From the NCBI GenBank assembly GCA_015978205.1, contig JADWMM010000031.1, positions 1 to 64,000 of the forward strand: DNA of 64,000 nt. The letters are read 5' to 3'. This DNA is from Alkaliphilus sp. NP8 (GTDB taxonomy: Bacteria > Bacillota > Clostridia > Peptostreptococcales > Natronincolaceae). Under the pieces are notes generated by a model. It was not told the origin of the DNA, did no database searches, and saw only the letters and a program-made list of their open reading frames with translations. Below are positions 15,014 to 24,452 of the stretch, one piece after another. How positions within the stretch are numbered: position 1 is the stretch's first letter; each line of letters starts with the position of its first letter. A program made the position numbers and the translations under genes.

Positions 15014-15820
15014 ATGTTTTCAAAATTTGAAATAGATAAATTTAGAAGAATATTAAATGATATGGAAAATAGAAAAGAGATTACAAAAGATACAGTTAAT
15101 ACATATATATCTTGCATTAGAGTTTTAGATAAAAATTGTAAAGATATTAAACCTAATAGTATAAAAGACTTTTTACAGGTTCATTTAAAAACTAAAGAAG
15201 GATTTTATAAATACTTAGCAGCAATAAGAATGTATGAAGATAAGGTGCTTAATAAACCGAGGGCTGTTTTATATGGAGAGCCAGAAACAATTCTATATAG
15301 AAGATTTAAAAATAAAATAAATACTGATGATAAAATAGTAGACTTATCTATAGATACTATTAATAGAAAAATAAATGCTTTAAGAAATAAAAAACTTAAA
15401 TACGCTTTAAGATTACAGCTAAAAAGTGGATTAAGAATTAGTGAAATATCTAAACTAGAAAAAGATGATATATCTTTTGAAGATGGAAAAATGTTTATTA
15501 CTGTTAAAGAAGGAAAAGGTAGAAAATATAGATTTGTAGAAGTTTTAGAAGATAACTACTTATATGAAAATCTTCAAGGCTATATAGAAAAGTGTCCTGA
15601 TAAGAAGTTATTTTATTCTAGAGATTATTTAAGATATAAGTCTAGAGAAATAGGTATTGAAACACATGACTTAAGAAGGGTTAATGCTAGACAGAGATTA
15701 GAATATGAAATGGCAAAAGGAAAGACCCGATTAGATGCAAAGGAAATTGTTAAAGAGCAGCTAGGACAAGAAAAGATAAGGATAACTAATATATATTTAA
15801 GGTATAAAATTAAAAAATAA
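15014..15820 (+). CDS. tcpM: Tyrosine-recombinase-like conjugative relaxase (TcpM type)
   Basis: 268 residues with a SAM-like N-terminal domain and a tyrosine-recombinase catalytic domain: Arg in LKSGLRISEISKLE, the beta-hairpin Lys in VKEGKGRKYRFVEV, HDLRR for the HxxR motif, and the nucleophile Tyr in ITNIYLRYK. The usual His/Trp box (LGH) reads LGQ here. In clostridial Tcp plasmids such a protein is the relaxase that nicks oriT, and this gene directly precedes tcpA. A site-specific integrase or resolvase is the alternative, but no attachment sites were seen. Confidence 0.75.
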   Translation: MFSKFEIDKFRRILNDMENRKEITKDTVNTYISCIRVLDKNCKDIKPNSIKDFLQVHLKTKEGFYKYLAAIRMYEDKVLNKPRAVLYGEPETILYRRFKNKINTDDKIVDLSIDTINRKINALRNKKLKYALRLQLKSGLRISEISKLEKDDISFEDGKMFITVKEGKGRKYRFVEVLEDNYLYENLQGYIEKCPDKKLFYSRDYLRYKSREIGIETHDLRRVNARQRLEYEMAKGKTRLDAKEIVKEQLGQEKIRITNIYLRYKIKK

Positions 15821-15889
15821 CAATATTATTTGAAATTAGTTAAAAAACTGAAAACTGTATATTATTAGCAACTTATTGGAGGTGATTTA

Positions 15890-17710
15890 GTGGCCAAGAA
15901 GCAAGACACAGAAGAAATTATAGGTATGTATATCGTTAATTTTTTTAAGAGTTTATTTTATTTTTTTAAAACATGTTTTTATGGAGTTAAAAAGCTTCCG
16001 GAAAAGAAGAGCAACTTCTATACACTAGGTATTATTACTGTATTTGGAGTAGGTCTTTTTTTATTTAAAGAAAAAATATGGTCATATATTCCACCAGATG
16101 ATACTTCACTGCAAAAACTTAAGTATGCAATTTATTGTGCTCCTGGGCTTCCTATTTTGTATTTATATTTTAAAGGAGAAGAACATGCAAAATTTATAGC
16201 TTCATTTGATGAAAAGTTTGAAGAAATAGGATTTTTTACTAAAAATAAAAAAAGAAATGCAGTTAGTGGAGAAATGCAGGAATTTAAGATGTATCCTAGA
16301 TTTTTAGGAGAAGAAGAAGCCGAAGGTATTAAAACATACACATTTTATAGCCATATTCCTTTAAGTGAATGGAAGGGAAAATGGGAAAGACTTGAAATAC
16401 TATTGGATTGTAATATATTTGAGATTAAAAATGCTAAAACAACAAAGAAAGTAGTTAAGTTAGATACAGTTCCAGCATCTAAAATTATACCAGAGATTAT
16501 ACTTTGGAAAGATGAGTTTCTATCTAAAAAGAACTTTGAGCTTGTAATTGGTGAAAATATGCTAGAGCGAATAACGTTCAATTTAAATAATACTCCACAC
16601 GTTTTGGTAGCAGGAGAGACTGGATCTGGAAAGTCTGTTATTTTAAGAAATATATTATGGCAGTGTATATTAAAACAAGCTAAGATATATATGGTTGATT
16701 TTAAAGGTGGAGTCGAATTTGGAAAGCAATATGAACGTTATGGCGAAGTAATTACTAAAAGACAACGTGTTCTTGAAGTGTTGAAGGAATTAACTGTTGA
16801 AAATGAAGCTAGATTAAAGCTTTTTAGGGACATGGAAGTTAAAAATCTTCATGAGTATAATGAAATAATAAAAGACACTGATAAAAAAGCTTTATGTAGA
16901 ATAGTTGTTTTCATTGATGAATTAGCTGAAATGACTGATAAGTCAGGTTTGTTAAAAGATGAAAAAAGCTTAGTAGAGCAAATTGAAAAAGAATTATCTA
17001 CTTTAGCAAGGCTTGCTAGGGCTACTGGTATTAACTTAGTTGTAGGTATTCAAAGACCTGATGCTAAGGTTCTAACTGGACAGATTAAAAATAATATTCC
17101 AGTTCGTATTTCAGGTAGATTTGCAGATAAACCAGCTTCTGAAATTGTATTATCTAATACGAAGGCTACGGAGTTACCTGCAATAAAAGGTAGATTCTTA
17201 TATAAAGTTGGAGCCGATACTTATCAATTTCAGGCTTATTTATTTGATGATGAAACAATGCTTAAAGAAGTAGATTATGAAGTTGGATCAATGCTTACTC
17301 AGGAAAAATTTGAAGAAGATACATCTGAAGATAAAAAGGTTGCCTTAGAAAAGAAAGAGCAAAGCAAGGATCTACTTAATAAAGCTAATTTAAAATCCAT
17401 AGAAAGTGGAGTTCTAGTTGATAAGCAAGATAATAATGTGACTTTAGAAGATGATGAATATGAAGGGTTTGAAGAAGATGCAGAAGATAATATATTTGAA
17501 TATTATGAAAAAGAATCAGAAGAAAACTGTGAGGGAGGTGAATATGAAGAAGAAGGAAGTTTTGATGATATGCTCGAAGAAGAAATGAATAGAGTAGATA
17601 TGATTGAAGATGTTACTGGAGAAGATGATTTATTTGCTCAGTTTATGAAAGAGCATAAGGAAGAAAAAGAAAAAAGTGAAAACGATGAAGAAACCTACGA
17701 AGGTTTCTAG
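15890..17710 (+). CDS. tcpA: TcpA-like FtsK/SpoIIIE-type conjugative coupling ATPase
   Basis: 606 residues. Two N-terminal membrane segments (about 40-58 and 78-95) are followed by a cytoplasmic motor domain: Walker A GETGSGKS near 242-249, Walker B VVFIDELAEM near 345, then an RLARATGINLVVGIQRP segment typical of FtsK-like DNA pumps. It drives the plasmid through the transfer channel. The last 130 residues form a highly acidic Glu/Asp tail, unusual in length. GTG start with consensus GGAGGTGAT. It begins the tcp structural gene series and is followed by tcpC. Confidence 0.9.
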   Translation: MAKKQDTEEIIGMYIVNFFKSLFYFFKTCFYGVKKLPEKKSNFYTLGIITVFGVGLFLFKEKIWSYIPPDDTSLQKLKYAIYCAPGLPILYLYFKGEEHAKFIASFDEKFEEIGFFTKNKKRNAVSGEMQEFKMYPRFLGEEEAEGIKTYTFYSHIPLSEWKGKWERLEILLDCNIFEIKNAKTTKKVVKLDTVPASKIIPEIILWKDEFLSKKNFELVIGENMLERITFNLNNTPHVLVAGETGSGKSVILRNILWQCILKQAKIYMVDFKGGVEFGKQYERYGEVITKRQRVLEVLKELTVENEARLKLFRDMEVKNLHEYNEIIKDTDKKALCRIVVFIDELAEMTDKSGLLKDEKSLVEQIEKELSTLARLARATGINLVVGIQRPDAKVLTGQIKNNIPVRISGRFADKPASEIVLSNTKATELPAIKGRFLYKVGADTYQFQAYLFDDETMLKEVDYEVGSMLTQEKFEEDTSEDKKVALEKKEQSKDLLNKANLKSIESGVLVDKQDNNVTLEDDEYEGFEEDAEDNIFEYYEKESEENCEGGEYEEEGSFDDMLEEEMNRVDMIEDVTGEDDLFAQFMKEHKEEKEKSENDEETYEGF

Positions 17711-17753
17711 AGTATAGTTTATAAATACATATATGGAGGTGAACGATTGAGAT

Positions 17754-18725
17754 ATGAATATTAGTTTTTCAATGAATAAAACAAATAAAAAAACTAAGCC
17801 ATTTAAAATTAAAACAGTAATATTTCAACGAATTGGAAGAGTCATTTTATGGACTCTTATTATTTTTCTTATTTTTAGAGGTATAGGTTCACTTTTTAAT
17901 AAAAATGAAGCTGCAGAAGCAGAAGTATTAATAAATGAATTTATATCAACTGCTGATTACAAAGATGAAGTGGAAAGGGAAGCTGCAGCATTTGCTGAGA
18001 GATTTGCCAGAGAATACTTTACTTATGATAGAAATGATATTAGTGATTATGAAAAAAGAGTAAAGTCATTTGTACCGAGTTACGTTTCTATAGATGCTCG
18101 AAATTATGGAAATGGAAAAACTAATGTATTAAATACTAATGTTTATAATGTTGAATGGTTTAAAGATAATCAATTAAATGTTTATGTATCAGCTAAAATT
18201 CAATATGATCAAGAAATTCAAGAAGATGAAGAAACTGTAAGACAAGTAATAGAAGATGATGTAAGTATTGTAGTACCTATAATGGAAAAAGAAGGGCAAT
18301 ATGCTGTAGAAGATTTACCGGCAATTATTACAGTACCACAAAAAGCTAATATTAATGGAGAGTATTATACAGGTGCTACAGTCAGTGATGAAAGGTCAGA
18401 TCAAATAGAATCTGTTTTAGAAAACTTTTTTAAGACATATTACAGTGGTAACTCAGGAGAAATCAGTTATTATATGCACGAAAATCAAAATATAAATGGA
18501 CTTGAAGGAAGATATAGTTTAATTAGCTTAGGATCTGTTAGAACATTTGAAGCTAAAGCTGAAAATGAATATTTTTCAATTGTAAATTTAAGTATTGAAG
18601 ATGCTATATCAAAAGTTCATTTCAATCAAAATTTTAATGTTAGCTTAGTTCAAAAAGATGGAAGGTACTATATTAAAGATTTTGATATAAGGGCAGTTAA
18701 TATCAATAACAAGGAGGAAATATAA
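17754..18725 (+). CDS. tcpC: TcpC-like (VirB8-type) conjugation protein
   Basis: 323 residues with one N-terminal membrane helix (ILWTLIIFLIFRGIGSLF, about 33-50) and a large extracytoplasmic part made of two related NTF2-like domains (about 65-205 and 215-320), as in TcpC and other VirB8-like proteins of Gram-positive transfer systems. It is the scaffold of the channel. The stop is one base before the next ATG, so translation is coupled. The family call rests on topology, domain pattern and its place between tcpA and tcpE. Confidence 0.82.
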   Translation: MNISFSMNKTNKKTKPFKIKTVIFQRIGRVILWTLIIFLIFRGIGSLFNKNEAAEAEVLINEFISTADYKDEVEREAAAFAERFAREYFTYDRNDISDYEKRVKSFVPSYVSIDARNYGNGKTNVLNTNVYNVEWFKDNQLNVYVSAKIQYDQEIQEDEETVRQVIEDDVSIVVPIMEKEGQYAVEDLPAIITVPQKANINGEYYTGATVSDERSDQIESVLENFFKTYYSGNSGEISYYMHENQNINGLEGRYSLISLGSVRTFEAKAENEYFSIVNLSIEDAISKVHFNQNFNVSLVQKDGRYYIKDFDIRAVNINNKEEI

Positions 18726-19070
18726 ATGAAAAAAATGTTAGATAAAATAAAAGAAATTAATAAATTAGAGGTTTTAAAGACAGTTTCAATGGTTCTTTTA
18801 GTAAGTATGTATATTGGAAATACCGGAGGCATGTTTGTTTATGCAGCTGGTCCAGGTTGGGGGCAGAATGCATTTAGTTTTATACAAGAAACAGTGCAGT
18901 ATATAGCTTTAGCTATTGTTGTTGTATATGCTGCTAAATTTATTGCTAAAAGAGCATGGGTGCAGTTTGGAGGATTTGTATTACTTGCTTCTATAGTGTT
19001 ATTTCTTATAGGTGCTCCGGAAAGTTTAAAAAGTGTAGGTACAACTATTTGGAATCTTATTTTTAACTAG
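18726..19070 (+). CDS. Small membrane protein (TcpD-like or VirB2-like)
   Basis: 114 residues. An N-terminal segment resembling a signal or membrane anchor (VLKTVSMVLLVSMYIG) with a possible cleavage near FVYAAG, then two membrane helices (YIALAIVVVYAAKFIAKRA and FVLLASIVLFLIGAP). The size and two-helix pattern resemble VirB2-type pilins as well as small Tcp membrane proteins. AAGGAGG precedes the ATG inside the end of tcpC. Part of the channel by context; which Tcp protein it equals is uncertain. Confidence 0.65.
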   Translation: MKKMLDKIKEINKLEVLKTVSMVLLVSMYIGNTGGMFVYAAGPGWGQNAFSFIQETVQYIALAIVVVYAAKFIAKRAWVQFGGFVLLASIVLFLIGAPESLKSVGTTIWNLIFN

Positions 19071-19081
19071 GATGTGATTAC

Positions 19082-19603
19082 ATGGATGAAAAAAACTATG
19101 TAATTTTAAGAACATATAAAAATGTTTGGAAGTTTGAAAGACAAATCTATTCACTTGAAGGTATTAAACTTTTGTTTCCAGTTAAACCTAATGAAGTTTT
19201 ATATTTTACTGTTAGTTTAGGAATAACAATACTCCTAGTAAAGATAATTCCTTTTATGAATAATATACCTTGGGTGTTTAAATTTGTATTATTACCTTAT
19301 GGAATTATGAAGTTTCTTACAAAGCAAAAGCTTGATGGGAAACTTCCACATAAGTTTTTTTTAGATGCAATAGTATACAAGCTATCTACTAAACGTTTTG
19401 AACGTCACAGGCCTATTTCTGAGGCCAGAAAACATATAAAATTTGTTACTCCTACTTCGTACCAAACGACAGTACTAGTAGATAAAACAGAAGAAGCATT
19501 AAGAAGTATAAGTAAAACAAATAAATCTACTAAAACTACTAAAAAACAAGAAGTAAAAAATAAAAAGAAATCTAGAAAGAAATTTTTGAGGAAGGGGGTT
19601 TAA
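19082..19603 (+). CDS. tcpE: TcpE family conjugal transfer membrane protein
   Basis: 173 residues with the TcpE pattern: a short N-terminal part ending SLEGIKLLFPVKPNEVLYF, two adjacent membrane helices around 40-75, then KLDGKLPHKFFLDAIVYKL, the family's most typical segment (DGK-PHKF). A Lys/Thr-rich basic tail follows. The ATG sits after a GATGTGAT-like weak RBS and the gene ends two bases before tcpF. It helps localise the transfer complex in pCW3-type systems. Confidence 0.82.
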   Translation: MDEKNYVILRTYKNVWKFERQIYSLEGIKLLFPVKPNEVLYFTVSLGITILLVKIIPFMNNIPWVFKFVLLPYGIMKFLTKQKLDGKLPHKFFLDAIVYKLSTKRFERHRPISEARKHIKFVTPTSYQTTVLVDKTEEALRSISKTNKSTKTTKKQEVKNKKKSRKKFLRKGV

Positions 19604-19604
19604 A

Positions 19605-22190
19605 ATGTTTGATTTTCCTATTAAATACTTTGCAAGTAATTTAGTTTTTAATAATACAAAGAACGAATGCTGGGCTTATTACAAAATGTCGGGTGTGAAT
19701 TATGACTATTTAAATGCTCAAAAGCAAATACAAATACTTAATACTCTTTCGCTATTTTTGTCGAATATTGGAGTTGAAGCTAAAATACATATAGTGCCAA
19801 TCTCTCAAGATGTAGATGCCCACTATGATAGATTAATAGATGATTTCAATAAAGATGATGAATTGTACGATAAAACAGTGGCCCATGCAGTAGGTTCTAA
19901 AGATCATATAAAAGACAGAATTGCAAGAAAGGGAAGTACTAATGATTATAACGTTTATGTAGGTACAAAGTTAAATTTGAAGCAAACGGTAGTTAAAAAT
20001 TTAAAGGATGCTTATTCATATATGATAAAGCATCCTATGAATGTATTTGAAGAAGTATTAGGTACTGACACTAGAACAATTCTTGAAAAGGAAATTAAAA
20101 CTTTTCAGGAGATGGCAGATGTATACTTTAAAAAACAAACTAAAAGAGTAAAGTTAGAAAAGTGCAGTGAAATTACAATACAATGGTTAGTTAGAAGAGT
20201 TTATAGGAGAGGTTTAGGAGAAGTAAGGGTAAGAGATAACTGGTATAACAGTATAGCTGGTAAAAAATATTTAAAAAGAAACAAAGAAAAATCAGCTAAG
20301 AATAGAGAACTTATTGAAAATACAAAAGCTAGACCCTGGTCTCCATTTGCAGAAAGAATTATAAAAAATGGAGAAGAAGCAAGATTAATTGCTGAAAAGC
20401 AAACTCTTACTTTATCTGAAGGCATAGTTGATGTTTCTGAAGGTAGACTACTTAAGGTAATACATGATAAAGAAACGTCCTATCAATCTTTTTTAAGTAT
20501 TTCACATATTCCAGACGGAATTGTTTTTCCTGGTAGTGAGTGGTTATTTGCACTTCAAGATTATCCAATACAAAGTGAAGTACTTATTCATATTGAAACA
20601 AGAGAACATAAAGAAAGTATAAGGGCAGTTGGAAAGCAGAAAAGAGATATAAAAGGGCAAATTGAACATGTAGGTAATAATGATGATGAAATACCAGACG
20701 AATTAATAGATGCAAGGGAAAATGCAAATCAATTAGAAGCAGAGCTTAAGGCAACAAGAGCTCCAATTACAAGAGCTTCAATAACAATTTGTCTGGCAGC
20801 TAATAACAAAGAATTATTAGAAGATAGAGTAGATTTCATAAAAGGAGTTTATGAAGATCAAAACTTTATGATAGAAAGATCATATTCAGATCAATTGAAA
20901 TTATTTATGGAATGTATACCAGGCACAGGAAGATACGTAGTTGATTATATTCAGCCACTTCCACCAAGAACTTTAGCAGGTTCAATGTTTATAGCAACTA
21001 GAATGCTTGGAGATAATTTAGGGCCATATATAGGAACTACAGGAACTGTTGAAAAAAATGTTTATTTAAGCATGGGACTGGCCTGTTTATTAAATAAATC
21101 AGCTTCTGCTTTCTTCTTTGGAAACTTAGGAGTAGGAAAGTCTTTTAATGCAAACTTAATGACATATTTAAATGTTATGTATGGCCAAGGGAAAGCACTT
21201 ATATTTGACCCAAAGGGCGAAAGAACTAAGTGGCTACACTCTTTACCAGAACTTAAAGGTCATATTAATGTAATCACTTTATCATCTTCTGAAGAAGATA
21301 AAGGTAAGCTAGATCCATTTATTATTTATAAGGATGATGTGCAAGAAGCAGGTCAATTAGCAAGTAATATGCTTTCGGAAATTTTTAAAATAAATCCTAA
21401 AGATGATGAGTATATTGCTATTTTAGATGCTATTGATAGAGTAAAGGAAGATAAAAAGCCTTGTATGATAAAGCTTGCAAATATACTAGAGAATTTTGAT
21501 ATAGATGATGAGTTAGCAGCTGCTGCAAGAAAAATAGGAAGACGAATTAGATTACTTAGAAAAAATGGTATGGCAGGTTTAATTTTTGGAAATGGAAATG
21601 AAGAAGCATTAAGCCTTAAAAGTAAAATTAATATTTTACAGATTCAAAATTTATCACTACCAAAATCGGGAGTTAAGAAAGAAGATTTTTCAGAAGAAGA
21701 GTCTATATCAACAGTACTAATGCTTCCAATAGCATCTTTTGCTAAAAAGTTTGCTCTATCTGGAGGAGACTTTTTCAAACTTGTTTTATTTGATGAGTCC
21801 TGGGGACTTAGAGCTACGACTATGGGTCAAAAGCTTATGGACTTTCTAGCAAGAATGGGAAGAAGTTTATATGCAGGTTGTATTTTTATTGGACACTCTG
21901 TAGATGATATACCTGAAGGGGCTATAAGAAATGCAATAAGTTATAAGTTTTGCTTTCAGATGGAAGATCCTGATGAAATAGGTAAGGCTTTAAAGTTTAT
22001 GAAGCTTGAGCCTAGTGATGAAAATATAAAAGAAATACAGAATTTAGGTAATGGACAATGTTTATTCCAAGATCTTGATGGAAGAGTAGGAAAGCTTCAA
22101 TTTGATTATGTATTTGAACACTTATTAAATGCATTTGGAACAACGCCTACTAAAAAGAAAGCAGGTGGGGATAGTGAGCAATCAGCTTAA
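19605..22190 (+). CDS. tcpF: TcpF-like VirB4-family transfer ATPase
   Basis: 861 residues. The C-terminal half is the motor: Walker A FFGNLGVGKSFNANLM near residue 507, Walker B KLVLFDESWGLRATT near 725, then RSLYAGCIFIGHSVDD and a GQCLFQDLDGRVGKLQ segment characteristic of VirB4/ConE proteins. The N-terminal half is the poorly conserved VirB4 interaction region. It energises assembly of the mating channel. GGGGG lies upstream of the ATG. Its end overlaps the next gene by 17 bases. Confidence 0.9.
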   Translation: MFDFPIKYFASNLVFNNTKNECWAYYKMSGVNYDYLNAQKQIQILNTLSLFLSNIGVEAKIHIVPISQDVDAHYDRLIDDFNKDDELYDKTVAHAVGSKDHIKDRIARKGSTNDYNVYVGTKLNLKQTVVKNLKDAYSYMIKHPMNVFEEVLGTDTRTILEKEIKTFQEMADVYFKKQTKRVKLEKCSEITIQWLVRRVYRRGLGEVRVRDNWYNSIAGKKYLKRNKEKSAKNRELIENTKARPWSPFAERIIKNGEEARLIAEKQTLTLSEGIVDVSEGRLLKVIHDKETSYQSFLSISHIPDGIVFPGSEWLFALQDYPIQSEVLIHIETREHKESIRAVGKQKRDIKGQIEHVGNNDDEIPDELIDARENANQLEAELKATRAPITRASITICLAANNKELLEDRVDFIKGVYEDQNFMIERSYSDQLKLFMECIPGTGRYVVDYIQPLPPRTLAGSMFIATRMLGDNLGPYIGTTGTVEKNVYLSMGLACLLNKSASAFFFGNLGVGKSFNANLMTYLNVMYGQGKALIFDPKGERTKWLHSLPELKGHINVITLSSSEEDKGKLDPFIIYKDDVQEAGQLASNMLSEIFKINPKDDEYIAILDAIDRVKEDKKPCMIKLANILENFDIDDELAAAARKIGRRIRLLRKNGMAGLIFGNGNEEALSLKSKINILQIQNLSLPKSGVKKEDFSEEESISTVLMLPIASFAKKFALSGGDFFKLVLFDESWGLRATTMGQKLMDFLARMGRSLYAGCIFIGHSVDDIPEGAIRNAISYKFCFQMEDPDEIGKALKFMKLEPSDENIKEIQNLGNGQCLFQDLDGRVGKLQFDYVFEHLLNAFGTTPTKKKAGGDSEQSA

Positions 22191-24423
22191 AAGAATAATT
22201 GCTGTAACGCTTATTCTTCTAACTGTTTTTTCTTATTCATCTGACATAAAAACATATGCAGCAGACCCTGCAAATTCTGCTTTTCCATCTATAGAAGAAA
22301 TATTTGGTGGTAAAAATAAAAATCCATACTTAACAAAGTATAAAGACAATTATTACTTAGATATGGTTGAACTTTCAGGGTTTGAAGCTATTAAAAATCC
22401 AGAAAGTGCTGTTAATATATTAGCCAATATACTGTTTAAAGTGCAGTATTATTTAGGCTATTTTTTAGTTACAATATTATACTATTCCTTTGAACTTGAT
22501 ATATACGGGATGTTTTCTCCTATGATTAATGCAATAACGGGAGAAATGAAAATAGCTTTATTTGATGAACTAAGTACACTAGGAATTGTTTTACTTGGTT
22601 TATACTACTGTATTAAAACTATTCAAGATCAAAAGACTCAAGTATGGGTAGCTATTATTCAAACAGTGCTTTTAGTAGCTTTAGCTCTTGCTTTTTTTGC
22701 TAATACAGCTACCTTACTTCAAGGAGTAGATGATATATCTAAGGATCTTTCTCAAAAAGTTTTAGCTGGAACATATAGAGCTACTAATCAGGGTGATGAC
22801 CCAGAAACTGCTGTTATTGCTGCATCTAATGATGTATGGATGATGTTTGTACATCAGCCTTGGCAATTATTAGAATTTGGTGATTTAGAAGTTGCAGAAG
22901 AGAAAGAAGATGAGATATTAAGTCTTTCACCAGACTCTGCTGCTAGAAAAGACATTATTGAAGATTTATCAAAAGATGGAGATTTATTTGGATCTAAGTG
23001 GGGAGTTATACGTGTAGGTTTTATGCTACTTTATTTAGTTCCTATGGCGATAATGTTTGTAATTATGATTGCACTCTGTTTATTAATACTAGGATATCAG
23101 TTTTTAACAATGCTATATGCTTTATTTGGAGTGTTCATATTTATAATAGCTTTAATTCCTTTTTTTGGTCCAAAGGTTGTAGGTAATTGGGGTTCTAAAA
23201 TATTAGGTAGTGGCCTTATAAAAGTAATCATTTCTTTTGTGATGGCCATATTATTTGCTTTCAATAGAGCTTTATTTAAGTTATCTGGAACATATGGATG
23301 GATTGTAGTGTTATTTATTCAATTAGTTGTGGCAGTGATGATAGTAATTAAAAGAAAGACTTTCCTTGAAATGATTACTAATATGAGAATGACTGTTCAA
23401 AATGGCAATATGAATAGACAGCTTAAACGAGATATAAATTTGGAATCTAGAATAAATGAATATACTAACAGAGTTGGTATTAGAAGAAATAGTGGATACA
23501 AAGATTATGCTGATGATGAATGGAGTGAAACAACTGATAAAGATGGAGTTGTTTTTACTAGAGCTAATGCAAGTAGAAATGATGCTAATATAGGTAGAAA
23601 TGATAAAGGATTAAATAATATTGCGGATAAAAGCACTGCAGTAGATACTATTCCAAATCAAATAGAAAGTGGAATGGTAGAAATTAAAAGTGACTTTGGA
23701 AGTAATATAGACAATGTTAATGAAAGCTTGAAAAGTCTTACTAAGAAAGCTGAACAGCTTTTAGAAAGAAAGTATGAAGATGAAAAAATAGAAGCTGAAG
23801 AAAAGGCAAATAAAGCTGGAAAAGAACCTGAATACTCTCAATTTGTTAGAAAGGTGCAAACACGTGAAGCTTTAGGAGCCCAAAGATTTGAAAATAGGGA
23901 AATTACTGCAGTAGTAAATTCAATTCAAAGGGCGCAAAAATCAGGCGGTACAGTTGATGATGTGTATAAGGGAAGCTTAAGAAATACTGAAGTTCAGGAA
24001 GTTTCAAGACCACAAAGTATTGAGAGTGTAGAACAAACAATTAAATTACAAATGGATAGTCAAGAAAGTACTAACTTGGATAAAAACGAAGCATATAAGG
24101 TTATACAAGAAAGTATAGCTAAGGAGCTTACTAAAGAGTTTAATGAAGATTATGGGAAACAATATGATAAAGCTTTCTTTGAAGAGCTTATAAAGCGTTA
24201 TGGTAAAGAAAATATAAGATTAATGCTTAAACGTATGAAAGAAGTTCAAACAAGAGAAGGAAAGGAAATTAATAATCCTGCAGGTTATTTAACTACTAGT
24301 CTAAAGAACAATAAGAGAGATAAGGTTTTTAATAGTTCAAGCTCTAATTCAGGTCAAAATGGAATGCGTAGTACAGAGAAAAGAAAGCAGTACACTGAAG
24401 AAATGGAAGAAAGTAAAAGTTAG
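22174..24423 (+). CDS. tcpH: TcpH-like (VirB6-type) polytopic channel protein
   Basis: 749 residues from GTG at 22174 (AGGTGGGG upstream; an earlier in-frame ATG has no RBS). A signal-like N-terminus (IIAVTLILLTVFSYS) is followed by an external loop and about seven membrane helices between residues 80 and 405, the VirB6-like core. The last 340 residues are cytoplasmic, charged and coiled-coil-like (RKYEDEKIEAEEKANKAGK). In pCW3, TcpH is essential and interacts with TcpA and TcpC. Overlap with tcpF implies coupling. Strong by topology and synteny. Confidence 0.8.
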   Translation: MSNQLKRIIAVTLILLTVFSYSSDIKTYAADPANSAFPSIEEIFGGKNKNPYLTKYKDNYYLDMVELSGFEAIKNPESAVNILANILFKVQYYLGYFLVTILYYSFELDIYGMFSPMINAITGEMKIALFDELSTLGIVLLGLYYCIKTIQDQKTQVWVAIIQTVLLVALALAFFANTATLLQGVDDISKDLSQKVLAGTYRATNQGDDPETAVIAASNDVWMMFVHQPWQLLEFGDLEVAEEKEDEILSLSPDSAARKDIIEDLSKDGDLFGSKWGVIRVGFMLLYLVPMAIMFVIMIALCLLILGYQFLTMLYALFGVFIFIIALIPFFGPKVVGNWGSKILGSGLIKVIISFVMAILFAFNRALFKLSGTYGWIVVLFIQLVVAVMIVIKRKTFLEMITNMRMTVQNGNMNRQLKRDINLESRINEYTNRVGIRRNSGYKDYADDEWSETTDKDGVVFTRANASRNDANIGRNDKGLNNIADKSTAVDTIPNQIESGMVEIKSDFGSNIDNVNESLKSLTKKAEQLLERKYEDEKIEAEEKANKAGKEPEYSQFVRKVQTREALGAQRFENREITAVVNSIQRAQKSGGTVDDVYKGSLRNTEVQEVSRPQSIESVEQTIKLQMDSQESTNLDKNEAYKVIQESIAKELTKEFNEDYGKQYDKAFFEELIKRYGKENIRLMLKRMKEVQTREGKEINNPAGYLTTSLKNNKRDKVFNSSSSNSGQNGMRSTEKRKQYTEEMEESKS

Positions 24424-24452
24424 AAAAATATTAAGAAAGGTGGAAGTGCTAA

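Noticed and set aside
15014-15820. Phage-type integrase with an integrated element
   Set aside because: No attachment repeats or tRNA gene seen, and it sits directly before tcpA as in Tcp plasmids.
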